Origin: Delphinus delphis
Lineage: Eukaryota; Chordata; Mammalia; Artiodactyla; Delphinidae
DNA: 64,000 nt
Assembly (NCBI RefSeq): GCF_949987515.2
Contig: NC_082684.1
Location: forward strand, 17,413,701 to 17,477,700
Direction of reading: 5' to 3'
This document shows positions 44,837 to 57,594 of the stretch, piece after piece. The position numbers were made by a program, and so were the translations under genes. The notes beneath the pieces were generated by a model. The model did no database searches, was not told where the DNA came from, and saw only the letters and a list, made by a program, of their open reading frames with translations. How positions within the stretch are numbered: the first letter of the stretch is position 1; each line of letters starts with the position of its first letter.

Positions 44837-47424
44837 GTATTTAATGACTGAGAGGATACTTTAACATGAGAAAAGGATCATCTCTTCTCATCTATTCCCT
44901 AAAATATATTTTGTTCAATGATAGTTCCATATTTGATCATATTGTATGTCATATGTACACAGTATTCCACCAACTTTTATATATGTATTTATATAAAATG
45001 TAGAACTCTTTCTACCAGATGCACCTTACTCTTCTCCTCCCCTGCAGAGAATGATATGTGACAGTGAAAAATGTGTTGACTACTCAATTGAATTAATTTC
45101 ATCAAGGGTGACTTCTTAGAATATGTGTCATGAGGCAGGGATTATTTACTATAGTGTGTACATTAGAAAGTGCATTCGAAAATTAGTGTTCACTTATGTT
45201 TTTATAAAATATTCATTGGATGTCTATTATACGTAAGACAATGGGAAAATATCTGGGCTAAGGGTACCTGTGAGAAATAATACCCCTACCTAAATGGACT
45301 AATTTGATTTATTCTAGTGAAATTTATATTGCAACTGATAAAACACGGAAAGAGACACTACTAAGAAGTGATTCAACTTTTCTCAATATTTCCCAACAAA
45401 GGAGAATTTCTAAAACAATTCACCTCAAAGATAAGCTTCAATATTTTAAGGGCAATACTTTTCTTTTTTAGGGAATTCATTAGGATGGATATTTCAAGTG
45501 TTTTATGTAAAGGAGCTGAGATTGTCACTCTGTTAATCTCCTGGTAAGTTCTCAAAGTAACACTTTAACTGAGATATTTTTTCATACAGTAACCTTTATA
45601 ATTGCAAGAGAAATTATAGTACAAGCACTTTTAATAATTTTTCTATAGTAAAAGGTAAAATTTTCCAAGTTATAAAATATTTTACCCTAATGCTGATGGG
45701 ATACTACAATGAAAATAGTTACAATCCCATGTTTAGGACTGTATTTAATATGATTATTTCACTGTAGGAAAAAGGACATGGGATTGGCAAAGAAAAGACA
45801 CAATTTTCAAACATTGTGAAATAAATTCCATCCTCCTTGTCCTATGAGTAATTACCTTTGAAAGGGTAGATAGGGTTATTCTGTTTCTTTTGACAATGAA
45901 GAAAAGTGACAAGAAAAGTGATGAAAAACATATTAAAAGTAAATGTTCACAAATTGAAATCTTCCTTAATGGAAAGTTTCCTGTAATAAGAAAGTCTAAT
46001 TGAAATAATAAGCTATTGAACCTGGAAGAGGAAGAATGTGTGGCACTTTGGGGAACACAGTAAACTAAATATAATATAACCAAAGTAAAAGGAAGACATT
46101 TCCAGCAAGGGCTAATTCAGAGCTGCTATTCATCTCTTCAGGTGATGACTACTATCAAAGTGACAGGAAAGATCTGTGCGTCATCCTAGTCTGAAGGCAA
46201 TTTTCATAATAACATTAGAAATATCGAGACTGGGAATGTATATATGGAACAACTTGCCATAGCTATAACTATTCCAATAGCCCAAAAGATGAATAAGTCT
46301 GTCGCTTCAACTTCCTTTTACCATCTGGTCTATTTTATTACCTGTGACACATCCTTTTGGGGATGGCCCTTGCAAACTTATAGACAAAGCCAAGTTCACT
46401 AGTTTCAAATTTCCTAAAGAAAACCTTTACATCATAACTTTAAAAAAGTAGTGCAAGTTGATAGTTTTGGCAACACAATCGTATCAGTAACGATGAGGTT
46501 CTGAAATTGGTGTGGCATCATACTATTTGTCTCACCTGAAAATGACCTTTCAAATATAAATATCATTCATAAGACTGACCTGGTGTATTAAGGAGGATGA
46601 TGCATATTACTATGATATTTTCCTCCATAAATTTCCGCTAACAACCATAAGTAACTAGAATAAAATTGTGAAGACTTGCCTTCTGGTTCTGATCTTTTAT
46701 AGTCCTGATAACATCAGTCTTTGTAGAACATATCTTGTGACACAGCCAAACTTTCTATTTGGGAAAAAAGATATAAAGAAATGTTTATTACTTTCAGTTG
46801 TTTACTGTATTTTTTAAGGTTGCAAGAATTAATGTCAAACGGAATTAACCTCAATACATTCAGGAAGATGCAACAAGATGGGTAGAGAATGAGTAAAACA
46901 TGCTATTTAAAACACAGTATAACCCTGGAGGCCATAAGTAATCCTATGGTAATGATCAACACAATTATGTAGAAATACACGTGCTTAACTTGAAATACTG
47001 AAAAATATTGGCTCTGACAAGGAAAAACACAACAGATTACTTGTAGGCTATGAATTTGCTCAAGAAAAATGGGCCTTCTAAGAAGTTGTTTACTATTTGA
47101 ATTATTGAAATTAATTTGACACTTTGAATGCTATAGCAAAAGGAGTCTGACAAAGACAGTGTCACACTGGTTCTTTTATTCATAGTATGTAGTGAAGGAG
47201 GTGGAGAGAAGGATAAGCTATTAGTTTTAAGTAAAGTTCTTTGTAGTATAATACTAAAAAATTCTTTGGAAGTAGATTAAAATTGATAATATCTGTTTTT
47301 TTGTTTGTTTTAAAGTAACATAAAGGTCAACATGACGTTTCCTTTCCCTGTATGGATCTAGAGTAGCATACAATCCACATATATTTGTTAAACGAATGTA
47401 TTAATTTATGTATTCATTAAAAAC
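44837..47424. other. 2.6 kb unique DNA, no gene seen
   Basis: No coding support; the frame at 45754-46083 on the minus strand is a chance open frame with a leucine/serine-rich product. Confidence 0.55.
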
Positions 47425-47780
47425 TTTTAAGCATCTACTATATGTCAGGCACTGTTGTAGGCACTACGAATAAAATGTGGACAAGACAAGGAGTCTCTGT
47501 CTTCATGTACAATACCTGGCATTCTAGAACAAGGAGACAGACATTTAAAAATAAGCAAAATGTAGAGCCAATTAGGATAGTAATAATTAGTGCTATGGAA
47601 AAAAAAAATAAGCAAGGAAGTGGTGTAATTGCTGGGAGAGTGAGTTATTTTAAACAGAGTTTTTTGATAGTCCTCACTGATAAGGTCACATTTGAGCAGT
47701 GGCCCAAAGAAAGCAGTGTCGTGAGGAAAGCCACATGGCTATCCAGGATGATTTCATTGAACTATGAAGGAAATCATTCT
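47425..47780 (+). mobile_element. L2 LINE 3' fragment (ancient)
   Basis: CATCTACTATATGTCAGGCA, CTGTTGTAGGCACTACGAAT, TACCTGGCATTCTAGAACAA, GGAGACAGACATTTAAAAAT, AATTAGTGCTATGGAAAAA, TCACATTTGAGCAGTGGCCC and GAGGAAAGCCACATGGCTAT are in the order of the mammalian L2 3' region. The 123-codon open frame over it (47442-47813) is a chance reading of the repeat. Confidence 0.75.
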
Positions 47781-49164
47781 GTTCAATCCCGAAGGAGACT
47801 TATTTTAACTTGATATATGTGACTCGATTTATAGCAAGGATGACCCTGCCATGCCAAGGGGAGAAAATTCAGGATTTGTGTCTTCTGTCAAGGAAGAGTA
47901 ATCTGGTATCATGATCACACATAATATGCTGTACCAGTGTACACTTTTCTCAAGACTGCCTACAAAAATGAAGGATGCTTTGTCTTCTGAGGTGATTGCA
48001 GTAAACCTCATCAAAGCCTATGGTCTAAATCATCACCTCTCTTGTGCTTTTCTTTTTTTTTTTTTTAAGAAAAAGTACCAAGTATCCTGTTCCTTCCTTT
48101 GGTGGTGGGGGAGGAAGGTGGCTTTTTTGAGGCTAGATACTACTGTGTTTTTAAAATATGTGAAAAAATGCATGACTTTTCACAAAGTATTTAACTTAGT
48201 GAATGAGCATAAAATAGAGAATTTATGGTACACCTAACAATTTGACAGATATATTCAAATACCACATGTGAGCTAAGATGAGCCAGAGATAATTTGAAAG
48301 TTTTTATTAGAAAACTTCCAGTTTCGATAAATTAAGTTTAGAGAAAAAAAATTAATAACATAATTCTTCTCAAAAAAAGTATTTCTCTTCTGAAAATAAA
48401 GAAAAAGTCATTGAAACAGAAGTGACAGGGATTTTATATAGTTGATTAAGCTTTCTTGTAAAGATTTTTCCAGTGGAGAACTTGATGTGGCAATGATTAG
48501 AATGTTGGATCTAATAATTTTCAATGTAAGTTCTACTAATGCTAGTGATTTTCATAAAATATGGTCTCATTGAAGTGATTTAAAAGGATTCCGAGTGGGC
48601 TGTGCTAATTTTTGGTGTGGTTTATTAGTAGTTTGGACAATTGGTAAAGATAGAGGTTTAGATCCTTGTACCACAATTTTATGTAATATGAATTTTGAAT
48701 ACTTTGCATATCAAATCACAGCCAAGAACAACATACATGTGAAAATATGTATGTGAATATTGAATATATATTTTTATTTCTATGAGCTCCTTGAATTAAA
48801 GCTATTGCATTAAAAAAAGCTATTAAATTATCTGGTAAACTTTATAAATGTATATCCTTCTTGGTGTAACATTAGTATGGCTGCAAAATTAATATTAACT
48901 TGATTATATTGCCCCTATTCTATATGTATTGACAAAATTAAATTTCAAGGACCAAATTATTCAGTATTTATTTTTCCAAGTTACAGTGAATGTTACAATA
49001 AATATTTTCTTAATTTGGATCCTGTGGAAACAGACTATGAGACTGAGAGCTACATGCAGGAGTTTTATTGTGAGGAGAGAATTTATTTATTCAGGAGAGA
49101 AGTAGAAGAAGGCAAAATAGCAATTTTACAATGGGAAGCCTGGTAGATGCTACTTATTGCAAAT
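47781..49164. other. AT-rich DNA, no gene
   Basis: Nothing recognised; a poly-T tract is at 48052-48067. Confidence 0.5.
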
Positions 49165-49515
49165 AATCAAGGTTAGAGCCACAAGTAACATCTTGTTGAT
49201 ATCAGGTATCCCCACGGGAGACAATGACAAGAACGCTTTACCTCTGAGGTAATTTTACCCCATCAGTAACTCCAGTGTGATGATGGGAACATATCAGACA
49301 AACCAAAGTGAAAGACGTTCTACCAAATACCTGACCACGAGTCTTTAAAATTGTTAAGATGATGAAAAACGAAGACTGAGGAGTTGTTATAGATTGCAGG
49401 AAACTAAGAAGATAGAGCTACTGAATGCAATGTGGTGTCCTAGACTGGATGTTGGAACAGAGAAATGACATTTGTGGAAACTGATAAAATCCAAGTAAAG
49501 TCTTTACATTAGTTT
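49165..49515 (+). mobile_element. Old mammal-wide LINE 3' UTR fragment
   Basis: GTAACATCTTGTTGATATCA, GGAACATATCAGACAAACCA, TTTAAAATTGTTAAGATGAT, AGACTGAGGAGTTG and ACTGATAAAATCCAAGTAAA match the same element that reappears at 54085-54715. I place it as the 3' UTR of an old L1 (L1M/L1ME type) from memory; the repeat identity is surer than the family name. Confidence 0.55.
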
Positions 49516-50889
49516 TTAAAAATGCTTTATATTGATTAAGATAAAGATACATAAACATAACATGTAAAAGAGTATATAAGTGTGAATTGGATACAAAATA
49601 AAAAGTGAGGAAGTTGAGTTGGACAGTAGGTGATCAAATTCCACTTGCAGTTGAGGCTTGCATTGATCCCACTTGGAGCTCTGGAACTGTGATGGCCCTT
49701 TGGAGTTATCAGATGAGGCATTCTTGCTTTAGTCAGTCACTGGCTAATGCTTACTTCTGGGAGAACCATAATCCTGAGCAAGTCTACATGAGGGCCCAAC
49801 TACGAAAAGTCAGTAGCTGACACTTAGCAGTTTGGGGAAGGGTTTGGCTGTGAAGAGGGAAGTTGGGTGGGGATTCGGGGAAAGACACCATCATCTCTAT
49901 TATAAACATCAAGAACCATTTCTCTTCTCCAGCTGTCTATGAAGCAACATGAAATGCTCAGAGAATAAAATGATAAATATTATGGTAAAATTGAATAACA
50001 ATATTAACAGAAACACATATGGTATGTGAGTGTGTTGTGTACATAGCTTTATAAAATGTCTCAGATTCCAAGGTTAATTAGATATTCTGTAAACTCTGCA
50101 ATTTCTTTGGGGATAGGGAAGAATATACATAAAAGCATTTTAGGGAACTTGTTATGGGCATTCATCTTCAGTTATGAAGTGAGACAACTGAGTGCAGTGG
50201 AAAGAGTAGGATGAGAATACTATATTTAAATTATTTTAAAATTTGCTTTGGGGCTATTATTTTTGAAAGCCCTATCAAATTTTGTTAATTGTTTTAGATT
50301 TTGTGTTTTTTTAAAAATAGTTGGGAGCTACATTTTCTTTTTCACACAAATATTAAATTTAAATGTGAATAAATCAACCATTTAAAAATAAATTGTTCTT
50401 TTTGTAATTTTGAGAATAAAATTTTTAGTTGTCAAATAATTTTAATTACATAAATGTTTTAAAATGAGCTGTGTAGCTTTGTGTTCATATTATGTGAAGT
50501 TATGTCAAAACACTAAGGAATAGTTTATCTATATTTCATGTTTGTGAACTGAATATCCTTGCCTCCACCAACCGGAGGCAACTTTCACCAACTCCTTTCA
50601 CCAACTCCAAAATATTTGCACAAACCAACTGGTAGATTGGAAATGAACAATAGCTGCACGAACAATAGAAAAAGAAATAGATGACTGCATTTCTCAGCCT
50701 TGAATCACAGCCAAATAGCCATCGATGACATTTGCCTTACCTTTGTCTCAATCCATTGGGGAAAAAACACCACCACCAACAAGAACTATCTTTCTTTTAA
50801 AGAAGTAAACTAGGTTAGTTGTAAGATTTGAGGTGTTCCTTCAATTCCTAGGAGAAAAGTTATAAAAAATTACTCATCATTGTTGACCT
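49516..50889. other. Unique DNA, no gene
   Basis: Small open frames at 49536-49820 have no family. AT-rich from 50200 on. Confidence 0.5.
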
Positions 50890-51235
50890 AAAACAAATAG
50901 TCTGTCAGTTATTCCTCCAGCAAAATGGGTTTATTCAAGATCAGCAAAAGGTTGCAATTCAGAGTCTGCAGCAATGGTGAGCCATGTGCAAGTCTCCAGC
51001 AAAAATGGAGAGAATGCTTTTATAGAGGGGAAAAGAACATTGAGAGGTCTGTAGTAAACAAACAGTCCATGTGTTTTCATTGGCTGAGTGGTGAGAGTTT
51101 CTCATTGACTGAGCTCTTGCCAGGAAAGAAGAGGAAGTCTTTTTTTCTTGTTGGGCTCTGCTATTATCATAGTGTGTGAGAGCTCTTCCTTCTGCTCTCC
51201 CAACTCTATTTAATTGAGGTTTCTGTTCATTAATT
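50890..51235 (-). mobile_element. Possible endogenous-retroelement LTR fragment
   Basis: CAAAATGGGTTTATTCAAGA, GAATGCTTTTATAGAGGGGA, GTGTTTTCATTGGCTGAGTG and TTTCTCATTGACTGAGC (CCAAT-type motifs) resemble the reverse complement of an LTR with a TATA box (TATAAAAGC on the minus strand). Family unresolved. Confidence 0.4.
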
Positions 51236-53489
51236 TTTATATCATCATCTTCTACATCAGAGATGATTAATCTAGGGCTTATAGGTTCATGTGCTTTAGT
51301 AGAGTGTGTGTATGTGTGTGTGGGGGGAGGTGTTTGTGAACATCCAGAATCGTGCATTTTTTGATGTATGGAGAAATATGTATTGGGGAGGAGTCGATAG
51401 TTTTTACTAAATTCTTAATGTGATCTGTGCCCCTCAAATGTTAAGGCCACTATCCTACGCAATATTTTTTGTTAGATATTCCAAACCAGATGCTACTTGT
51501 CTGAAATGCTGTCTTTGGCAAAGAATCTGTAGAAGAATCAAAGGTCACACACAAGAAAGGTTTTATTCTTTAAGTTTGATGGAATGCACTTGTTCTTAGC
51601 GGAGACTCCTCCTTGGAGTTCTCCTTCAACCTCTGTTATCTTCAGAGGCTTGTCTTCAAATGGGAATGAAAATCTTTTTCTGGGGGTCACCTTTAACCTA
51701 TCACTTCTGGTTCTGTCCTTGTACAATTGTGAAGATATTTTAATTGTCTGTTCTCCCTTCCACCCATTCCCTTAATTATTTCACTACTTAAGTAAAGGTT
51801 TATATTCACATGGCAGTATACCTCCTTTTCTTTCAGTTCACTCTGTCCTTGAGTGGCATTTGAGTAGAAAGCAGCATTCATATTCAAGGGAGCCCCCCCA
51901 AAATCTACCTAGGGTGATTATCAGAGCATCATTTTAGACTCATCTCTCCTATACCTTAGAACAGTGCCCTGAAACTTTACCACTCTATGATGAGCCCTTA
52001 ATGTTATCGGTGACCCCTCTCTGCACCCAGTTGGCCTCTTTTATAATTGAGATTCCAGCCATAATTAGACACAGCTGTGTGTATACCGGTGCCTGCCCAG
52101 TAAGAAAAAACCCATGGGAAGGGCAGCTTCTCCATCCTACACAAGCGGTGTTAGTCACTGAAGGGTGAAACAAGTTTATTGCACATAATTTAGGAACACA
52201 ACAGGTAAAGAAACTTCTGATATGAAGGAAGGGTTTGCTATGACAGTTGTTTTTCTCTGCTAATTTATCACCCAGCCTTGGGCTAGACAGCAGTTTAAAG
52301 AATACAGTTTGGTGTAGAACTTTATGAAGGCTGAGAGCACGCATTACAATCACAAAATTTTCAAGGCTCACAAAATTTGCATAATTACACGGTCTGCCGC
52401 GGCCTTCTGGCACTTTTCAGCTATAATGGCAATCTGGCTAATTTCCCACTGGCTTAATCTATAACTTCAAAGACTCTTAAAGCAGTTATGATTTTTCTGT
52501 TTGCTTTTCAAGCGACCTACACGACTCATATTGAGCGGCCAAGTTCTCGGGTTGATTAATTAGAAAAGACCTGTTTTAATTTATTTTTTCCTAAATATTG
52601 CTTCTTTCTGTAAATAATCTCTAGATGATACAGTAGCAAAATTATTCTTATCAAGGGTCACTTTTGCAGGCTTGAGGACAGTTGAAAACCAACTGTGATC
52701 TGACATTTTAAAATTGCAATTCCTTATTGCAATACCCAATAATACATGTTGAGAATAAAAAACTTGGAAAATACACAAAGAACAGAAAGAAGAAATAGTA
52801 TCATCAGATATTCTACCGCCCAGCCATAACTATTGATACTATTCATATTTTCTTATATTCAATAGTTAATTCAGTAGATGACAAGTAGGCTATTAGGTAT
52901 TATGATATTCTACTAGGTGTTGTATATCGTTTAGTAATTTTTAAAATTTTAGAATATTTTTGCATATTTTTACATACATTTATTTTCTTTATATTCCTTT
53001 CTTCTATTTTTTTTTGTTTGTTTTTTTAGAAAACAAAATCAGGATCATGTTGGATGTCTAGTTTTAATCCTGTCAATTTTTGCTCTATTTTATTTGGTGA
53101 CCTTTCCCATGCTATTGCAAATTCTTTAAAAACATTATTAGAATGGCTGTGTAATATCTCTTCCTATGGGTAATCATAATTTATTTAGCAAATTCCCCGT
53201 TCCTGGACATTTACATTATACAGAAAATGAAATGAATCCTGATCATCTTCCTGCCTTGTATTTTAATCCTTTCTTCTCTTTAGACCTTGTCAAGTGTACC
53301 TACTCTGAAATTTTGATTCTTAGCCCTATCATATAGAAAAAAAAAGAATTTAAGTGCCTTTAGGGAGTTAAAAATAAATTATAAAGCAGCAAAACACTGG
53401 CAATTTTCCTTTGGAATGGGAGTGGAAGATAACTTGGTATGATATTTTTGTTTCCAAACCAAAATTGCCTATTCATTAAAAAGAATAGC
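51236..53489. other. Mostly unique DNA, no gene
   Basis: A GT/TATGTG run is at 51303-51322. CpG-containing unique sequence is at 52390-52550. The part at 53100-53200 (CCATGCTATTGCAAATTCTT) looks like an old interspersed repeat that I cannot name. No supported exon. Confidence 0.5.
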
Positions 53490-53693
53490 TTTCAGGTTTG
53501 GTGGTGCAGTGGTTGAGAGTGCAGTGGTTGAGAGTCCGCCTGCCAATGCAGGGGACACGGGTTTGTGCCCCGGTCTGGGAAGATCCCACATGCCGCGGAG
53601 CGGCTGGGCCCGTGGGCCATGGCCGCTGATCCTGCGTGTCCGGAACCTGTGCTCCAAAACGGGAGAGGGCACAACAGTAAGAGGCCCGCGTAC

Positions 53694-53724
<31 letters not shown>
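53490..53724 (+). mobile_element. CHR-type SINE with duplicated A-box segment
   Basis: The 5' edge is mutated (CTTTCAGGTTTGGTGGTGCA). The 15-mer GCAGTGGTTGAGAGT occurs twice in tandem at 53506-53520 and 53521-53535, followed by the normal CCGCCTGCC. B box GGGTTTGTGCCCC, core CCACATGCCGCGGAGCGG and a tail of about 27 A follow. Flanks AAGAATAGCTTT and AAAAGAGCTTTT are a possible imperfect TSD. Confidence 0.93.
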
Positions 53725-53728
<4 letters not shown>

Positions 53729-54084
53729 TTTTTTTTCTGGATAAAATGTGTAATGTTAAGTACAACATAACTATTTCTTAAATGGTTAATATTAGCAATC
53801 AAGTATTCCAAGTCCTAATGAAGAATTCCAAAATTAATGTATGAGTTTAGTATTCTATGTCCATATTGACATAAATACAGGATTGAGTAAATGAGGGATG
53901 AATAAATGAGAGAAATAGGATAGATCTTCCTTATAGAAGAGTTCCAAATAATAAATGTAGAAAGGATGAGAGAAATAGAAAATAACCATAAGAACAGCAC
54001 CGTAATAATTCTTCCAGTAAATTGATAAATGATAAAATTAGTGGGCAAAATTTAGAGTAACAAGGTATTTGGCTAGTCTCAAAG
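53725..54084. other. AT-rich DNA, no gene
   Basis: Nothing recognised. Confidence 0.5.
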
Positions 54085-54715
54085 TGTTTCCTCCAAAATA
54101 TTTATTAACCACTGTGGTGGTGTTAACATAGGACTACAGATTCATTCACACTCTTCCCGCCAGAAAGGGAGCTTAATTCCCCTCCCCTTGAGTGTGGACT
54201 GGATTTAGTGACTGGCGACTAGAGAATGGAAAGGAGAAAGTGGTAACTACTTACTGCCCCCGGCAGACAGCACTTGATCCAAGTGATCAAGGTTGACAAC
54301 AACAGCAGTAAGTCAAGTTATTATCAGGTTCTTGCTGATATCCCATGAGAAAGGCACCTCACTGTGGTATTCTTCCTCAAAAACTCTCATTCAGTCACGG
54401 GGAAACATCAGACAAAGGAGAAGAAAAAGAAAGGAAGAAAGAAATTCTCACTATTTGAAGGAGATTGAGGAGACATGACATCCATAAACAATGTTATCCT
54501 AGATTGATTAGTACAAAATCTGGTAAAATTCAAAATAAGCCTGAAGTTTAGTTAATAATAAATATCATACTAATTCTCATTTCTTAGCTCTGATGAATAT
54601 GCCTAGTTATAGGTATAACAATATTATCTATAGCTGGATGAAGAATTAAACCAACTCTCCATTATTTTTGCAATTCTTCTGTCAATATAAAATTATTTCA
54701 AATAAAGTGTTTTAA
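54085..54715 (+). mobile_element. Old mammal-wide LINE 3' end, second copy
   Basis: GTGTGGACTGGATTTAGTGA, GATCAAGGTTGACAACAACA, GGGGAAACATCAGACAAAGG, GATTGAGGAGACATGACATC, GGTAAAATTCAAAATAAGCC and a terminal AAATTATTTCAAATAAAGTG. It overlaps in content with 49165-49515. AATAAA near 54701 marks its 3' end. Decayed, no frame. Confidence 0.6.
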
Positions 54716-55154
54716 ATAGCATTCCCATTATTTGTTAAAATTGTTTCATAAAGCTATGAAATGTGTTTAAATATGTAGAGGGCTTGTTAACAATTCAATG
54801 ACAGAGAGTATATGTCAGAACTTATAGTTATCAACATACTTTCCTATCATTTGATTGAGCAACAGGGACATGGTACCTCCTAATATGTTCCCATATGATT
54901 TAGAGATTGTTTTCTGCCTTTTTAAAATTTTTGGTTTGTTTTTGTAGGTTAGGGAAATGTAATCATTGATTCCTCTCAAGTAATTCATTCTAATAAGTTC
55001 TTTGATACTGTCATAATAAAGGCCTGAAAAGTTGTTCCTTTAGGCTATGTCCCGAAAGACTTATGTCAAAAGACCCAGAGCAAGAAAGGGACAAATTATT
55101 TTATTTACATATTTATTTGGGGGGTTATCCATTTAGTACTATTTCCTACAAGTT
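54716..55154. other. AT-rich DNA, no gene
   Basis: Nothing recognised. Confidence 0.5.
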
Positions 55155-55171
55155 TCAGCAAGTAGTTATTT
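55155..55171. repeat. TSD of L1 55172-55519, left copy
   Basis: TCAGCAAGTAGTTATTT is identical to 55520-55536. Confidence 0.95.
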
Positions 55172-55519
55172 ATTTTATTATTTATTTATTTTTTAACATC
55201 TTTATTGGAGTATAATTGCTTTACAATGGTGTATTAGTTTCTGCTTTATAACAAAGTGAATCAGGTATACATATACATGTATCCCCATATCTCCTCCCTC
55301 TTGCATCTCCCTTCCACCCTCCCTATCCCACCTCTCTAGGCGGTCACAAAGCACCGAGCTGATCTCCCTGTGCTATGTGGCTGCTTCCCACTAGATATCT
55401 ATTTTACATTTGGTAGTGTATATATGTCCATGCCACTCTCTCACTTTGTCCCAGCTTACCCTTCCTCCTTCCCATGTCCTCAAGTCCATTCTCTATGTCT
55501 GCGTCTTTAATCTTGTCTG
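55172..55519 (-). mobile_element. Short 5'-truncated L1 (3' UTR only) with perfect TSD
   Basis: About 350 bp of antisense L1 3' UTR, from the A/T-rich tail at 55172-55195 to CTGCGTCTTTAATCTTGTCT. The flanking 17-mer TCAGCAAGTAGTTATTT is identical at 55155-55171 and 55520-55536. Its 3' UTR lineage matches 6801 and 20447. Confidence 0.95.
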
Positions 55520-55536
55520 TCAGCAAGTAGTTATTT
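55520..55536. repeat. TSD of L1 55172-55519, right copy
   Basis: 17 of 17 matches to 55155-55171. Confidence 0.95.
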
Positions 55537-56094
55537 TAGAATGCAACAGCAGAAGTCATAATACAAGAAAAAAGACTAACTCATTTCCATCATTCAGAAA
55601 CTTCATGCAGTGCTTTATAAAAATAGTTGTATTTTCTTCATATTTTCTAATCTTATAAGCTATGCAGATTTTACTAGACCTTCGCAAGAGAAAGTGTTAC
55701 AGGAAACACTTTCTGCCTAACAATTAGCATTTTCTGTGACTATATCAAGCATCAAAATTAATTTACTCATCCTCAGATCCCTCTCTGAGGGATATGCATA
55801 TGGAATTTTGGATGTGGCTTACTTAATCTTTAATCACAATGAGAAGTCATCAAGGAGAAAACACTCACATTTTCAATATGAAATTGAGGATAATACACAT
55901 AAATCTCTAGCATCTTTCAAGAGATTTTTGACCAAAAGAAGAAATTCAATTGCTTTTAGCTGTAAGGAAATATCACTGAAAAGTGTTTAAAACCTTGTCA
56001 AAACTCATTTTACCTATTTGTTTATTATTTCATTCACAAGTGTATTTTTATGAGATGTTAATTTTTAAACCAAAAATATAATCATGGAAAGCAA
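55537..56094. other. Unique DNA, no gene
   Basis: Open frame 55736-55990 has no family resemblance. Confidence 0.5.
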
Positions 56095-56310
56095 ATGTCA
56101 CATTTTGGTTTTGCTGTGTACTAGATGTATGTCCTTGGGAAATTTACATAACCTCTTTGTGTCTCAGTTTTCTCATCTGTAAAATAGGAATAATATAATT
56201 TTAAATCCCAAAATATCATTGGACTAAAATGTATAAAGGTTAAGTAGGTGCTTAACATTTATCAGTGTAAGTAGTCTTTTAGCTATTTTTATATATTTCT
56301 TTACAAATTA
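56095..56310 (-). mobile_element. MIR SINE (ancient), antisense
   Basis: TGTCCTTGGGAAATTTACAT, AACCTCTTTGTGTCTCAGTT and TTCTCATCTGTAAAATAGGA are the most recognisable MIR core in reverse complement. Confidence 0.8.
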
Positions 56311-57594
56311 AAATGTGAAAAACAATAGTCTATAATTCTATAAAAGATAGCAATTTTTAAAGAAAAAAACACCAGGGAGAAACTATTTTGTTTTTTTGCA
56401 ATATCAGCAAATGTACGTACACATACTCTAGAGTGAGATTTGATTTCAGCTACCAGTCTGGTAGTTTAGCATTAGGTGGCTATGTTTAAATTTTGTGTTT
56501 AGCAATAGAGTACCTCCTTGAGTTGGGAAAAGCTACTTTCATTGAGAACCTTTCCCTTTGGATGTTGGAGATAACAGATCTTATAAGGACGAGACCACAC
56601 GTTTTCAAACCATACCAAAATGAGATCACATTGCTGTGATCTTTCTCACTTTGAGAAAGTGACTAAAACTTTTGACATACTAGATCTTGTCTGGAAAACA
56701 GGTATGAAAACATCCATCTTGAGGTATTGCTGTGATATTTAATGAAAGTAAACTATACACAGCAAGCAATATAATGCATGTCTCATTGCAGACAGTCAAC
56801 AACTGTTAGTTCTCCTGTACCCACTCATATGTGGAGTGGCACGTTTAATTAAAGTATTTTAGCATCTGTATGCCTCTCTGGGTGAATCCTTGGACCAGCT
56901 CCCACATGTCATGGACCAAGTTTGTGCATCCTCAGGCCACACTGAGATAGGCATGGAGTCAGTCCTTATTAAATATTTTAGAAAATGAAAGAGGTGAAGA
57001 GGTGTAATAATAACAGCATTAAATAGTGTCAAAATATGAAATCAGAGCTGAATGTATTGCTTGATAAGCAAGCTGTAGTTGCATAATATCTCTGAACAAA
57101 GAAACAAAGAACTGAATAAGAAATTTATCTTAAGCTGGGCTTTGGGAAATATGGAGTTCAGGCATCTGCAGACATTTAGAAGCAGAAGTGTTTACAGATT
57201 GCCTGATCTTTCAGCCTCTTACAGGCATAGTCACTGGAGCCAGGCAGTTGCTGACTGGCTGAGAAATCAGGTTAAGAAGATAAGTTGCTACCAAAAGATT
57301 GAAATGGGTTTAAAAATATCTCTGATGAAGGCTTGAGGCCATGACCAAAGGACAGTTTTTCCTTTTCTTGAACTTGGAGATAGGAAATTTTTATTCCTGA
57401 AAATCTAACCCTTTAAGATAGGAAGGCTTGAGACTCATCTTTTTCATAACTTTATCTCTATCCACTTGCCAGTACATGCATCATAAGATTTAGCCACATA
57501 GACTGAGGCAATGCTTCTACAAGCATCACTGCACCATGCACATGCTGGGCACCCACTCCCTGCTGCCATTTCTCCATTTGGCAAATTGCCATTA
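56311..57594. other. Unique DNA; possible degenerate MIR at 56645-56810
   Basis: No gene. The text around CTGGAAAACAGGTATGAAAA (56691) could be a worn antisense MIR. Confidence 0.4.

Noticed and set aside
47442..47813. Plus-strand open frame of 123 codons
   Set aside because: It reads across an L2 LINE fragment outside any known coding frame of that element.
50959..51357. Minus-strand open frame of 132 codons
   Set aside because: It covers a probable LTR fragment and a GT-rich tract. The product is compositionally odd (PPPTHTYTHSTKA) and has no family.
51985..52413. Minus-strand open frame of 142 codons
   Set aside because: The longest frame outside repeats, but there is no recognisable domain, it is a single stretch with no splice support, and its length is not exceptional for this window size. 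It would deserve reconsideration if a transcript were found.
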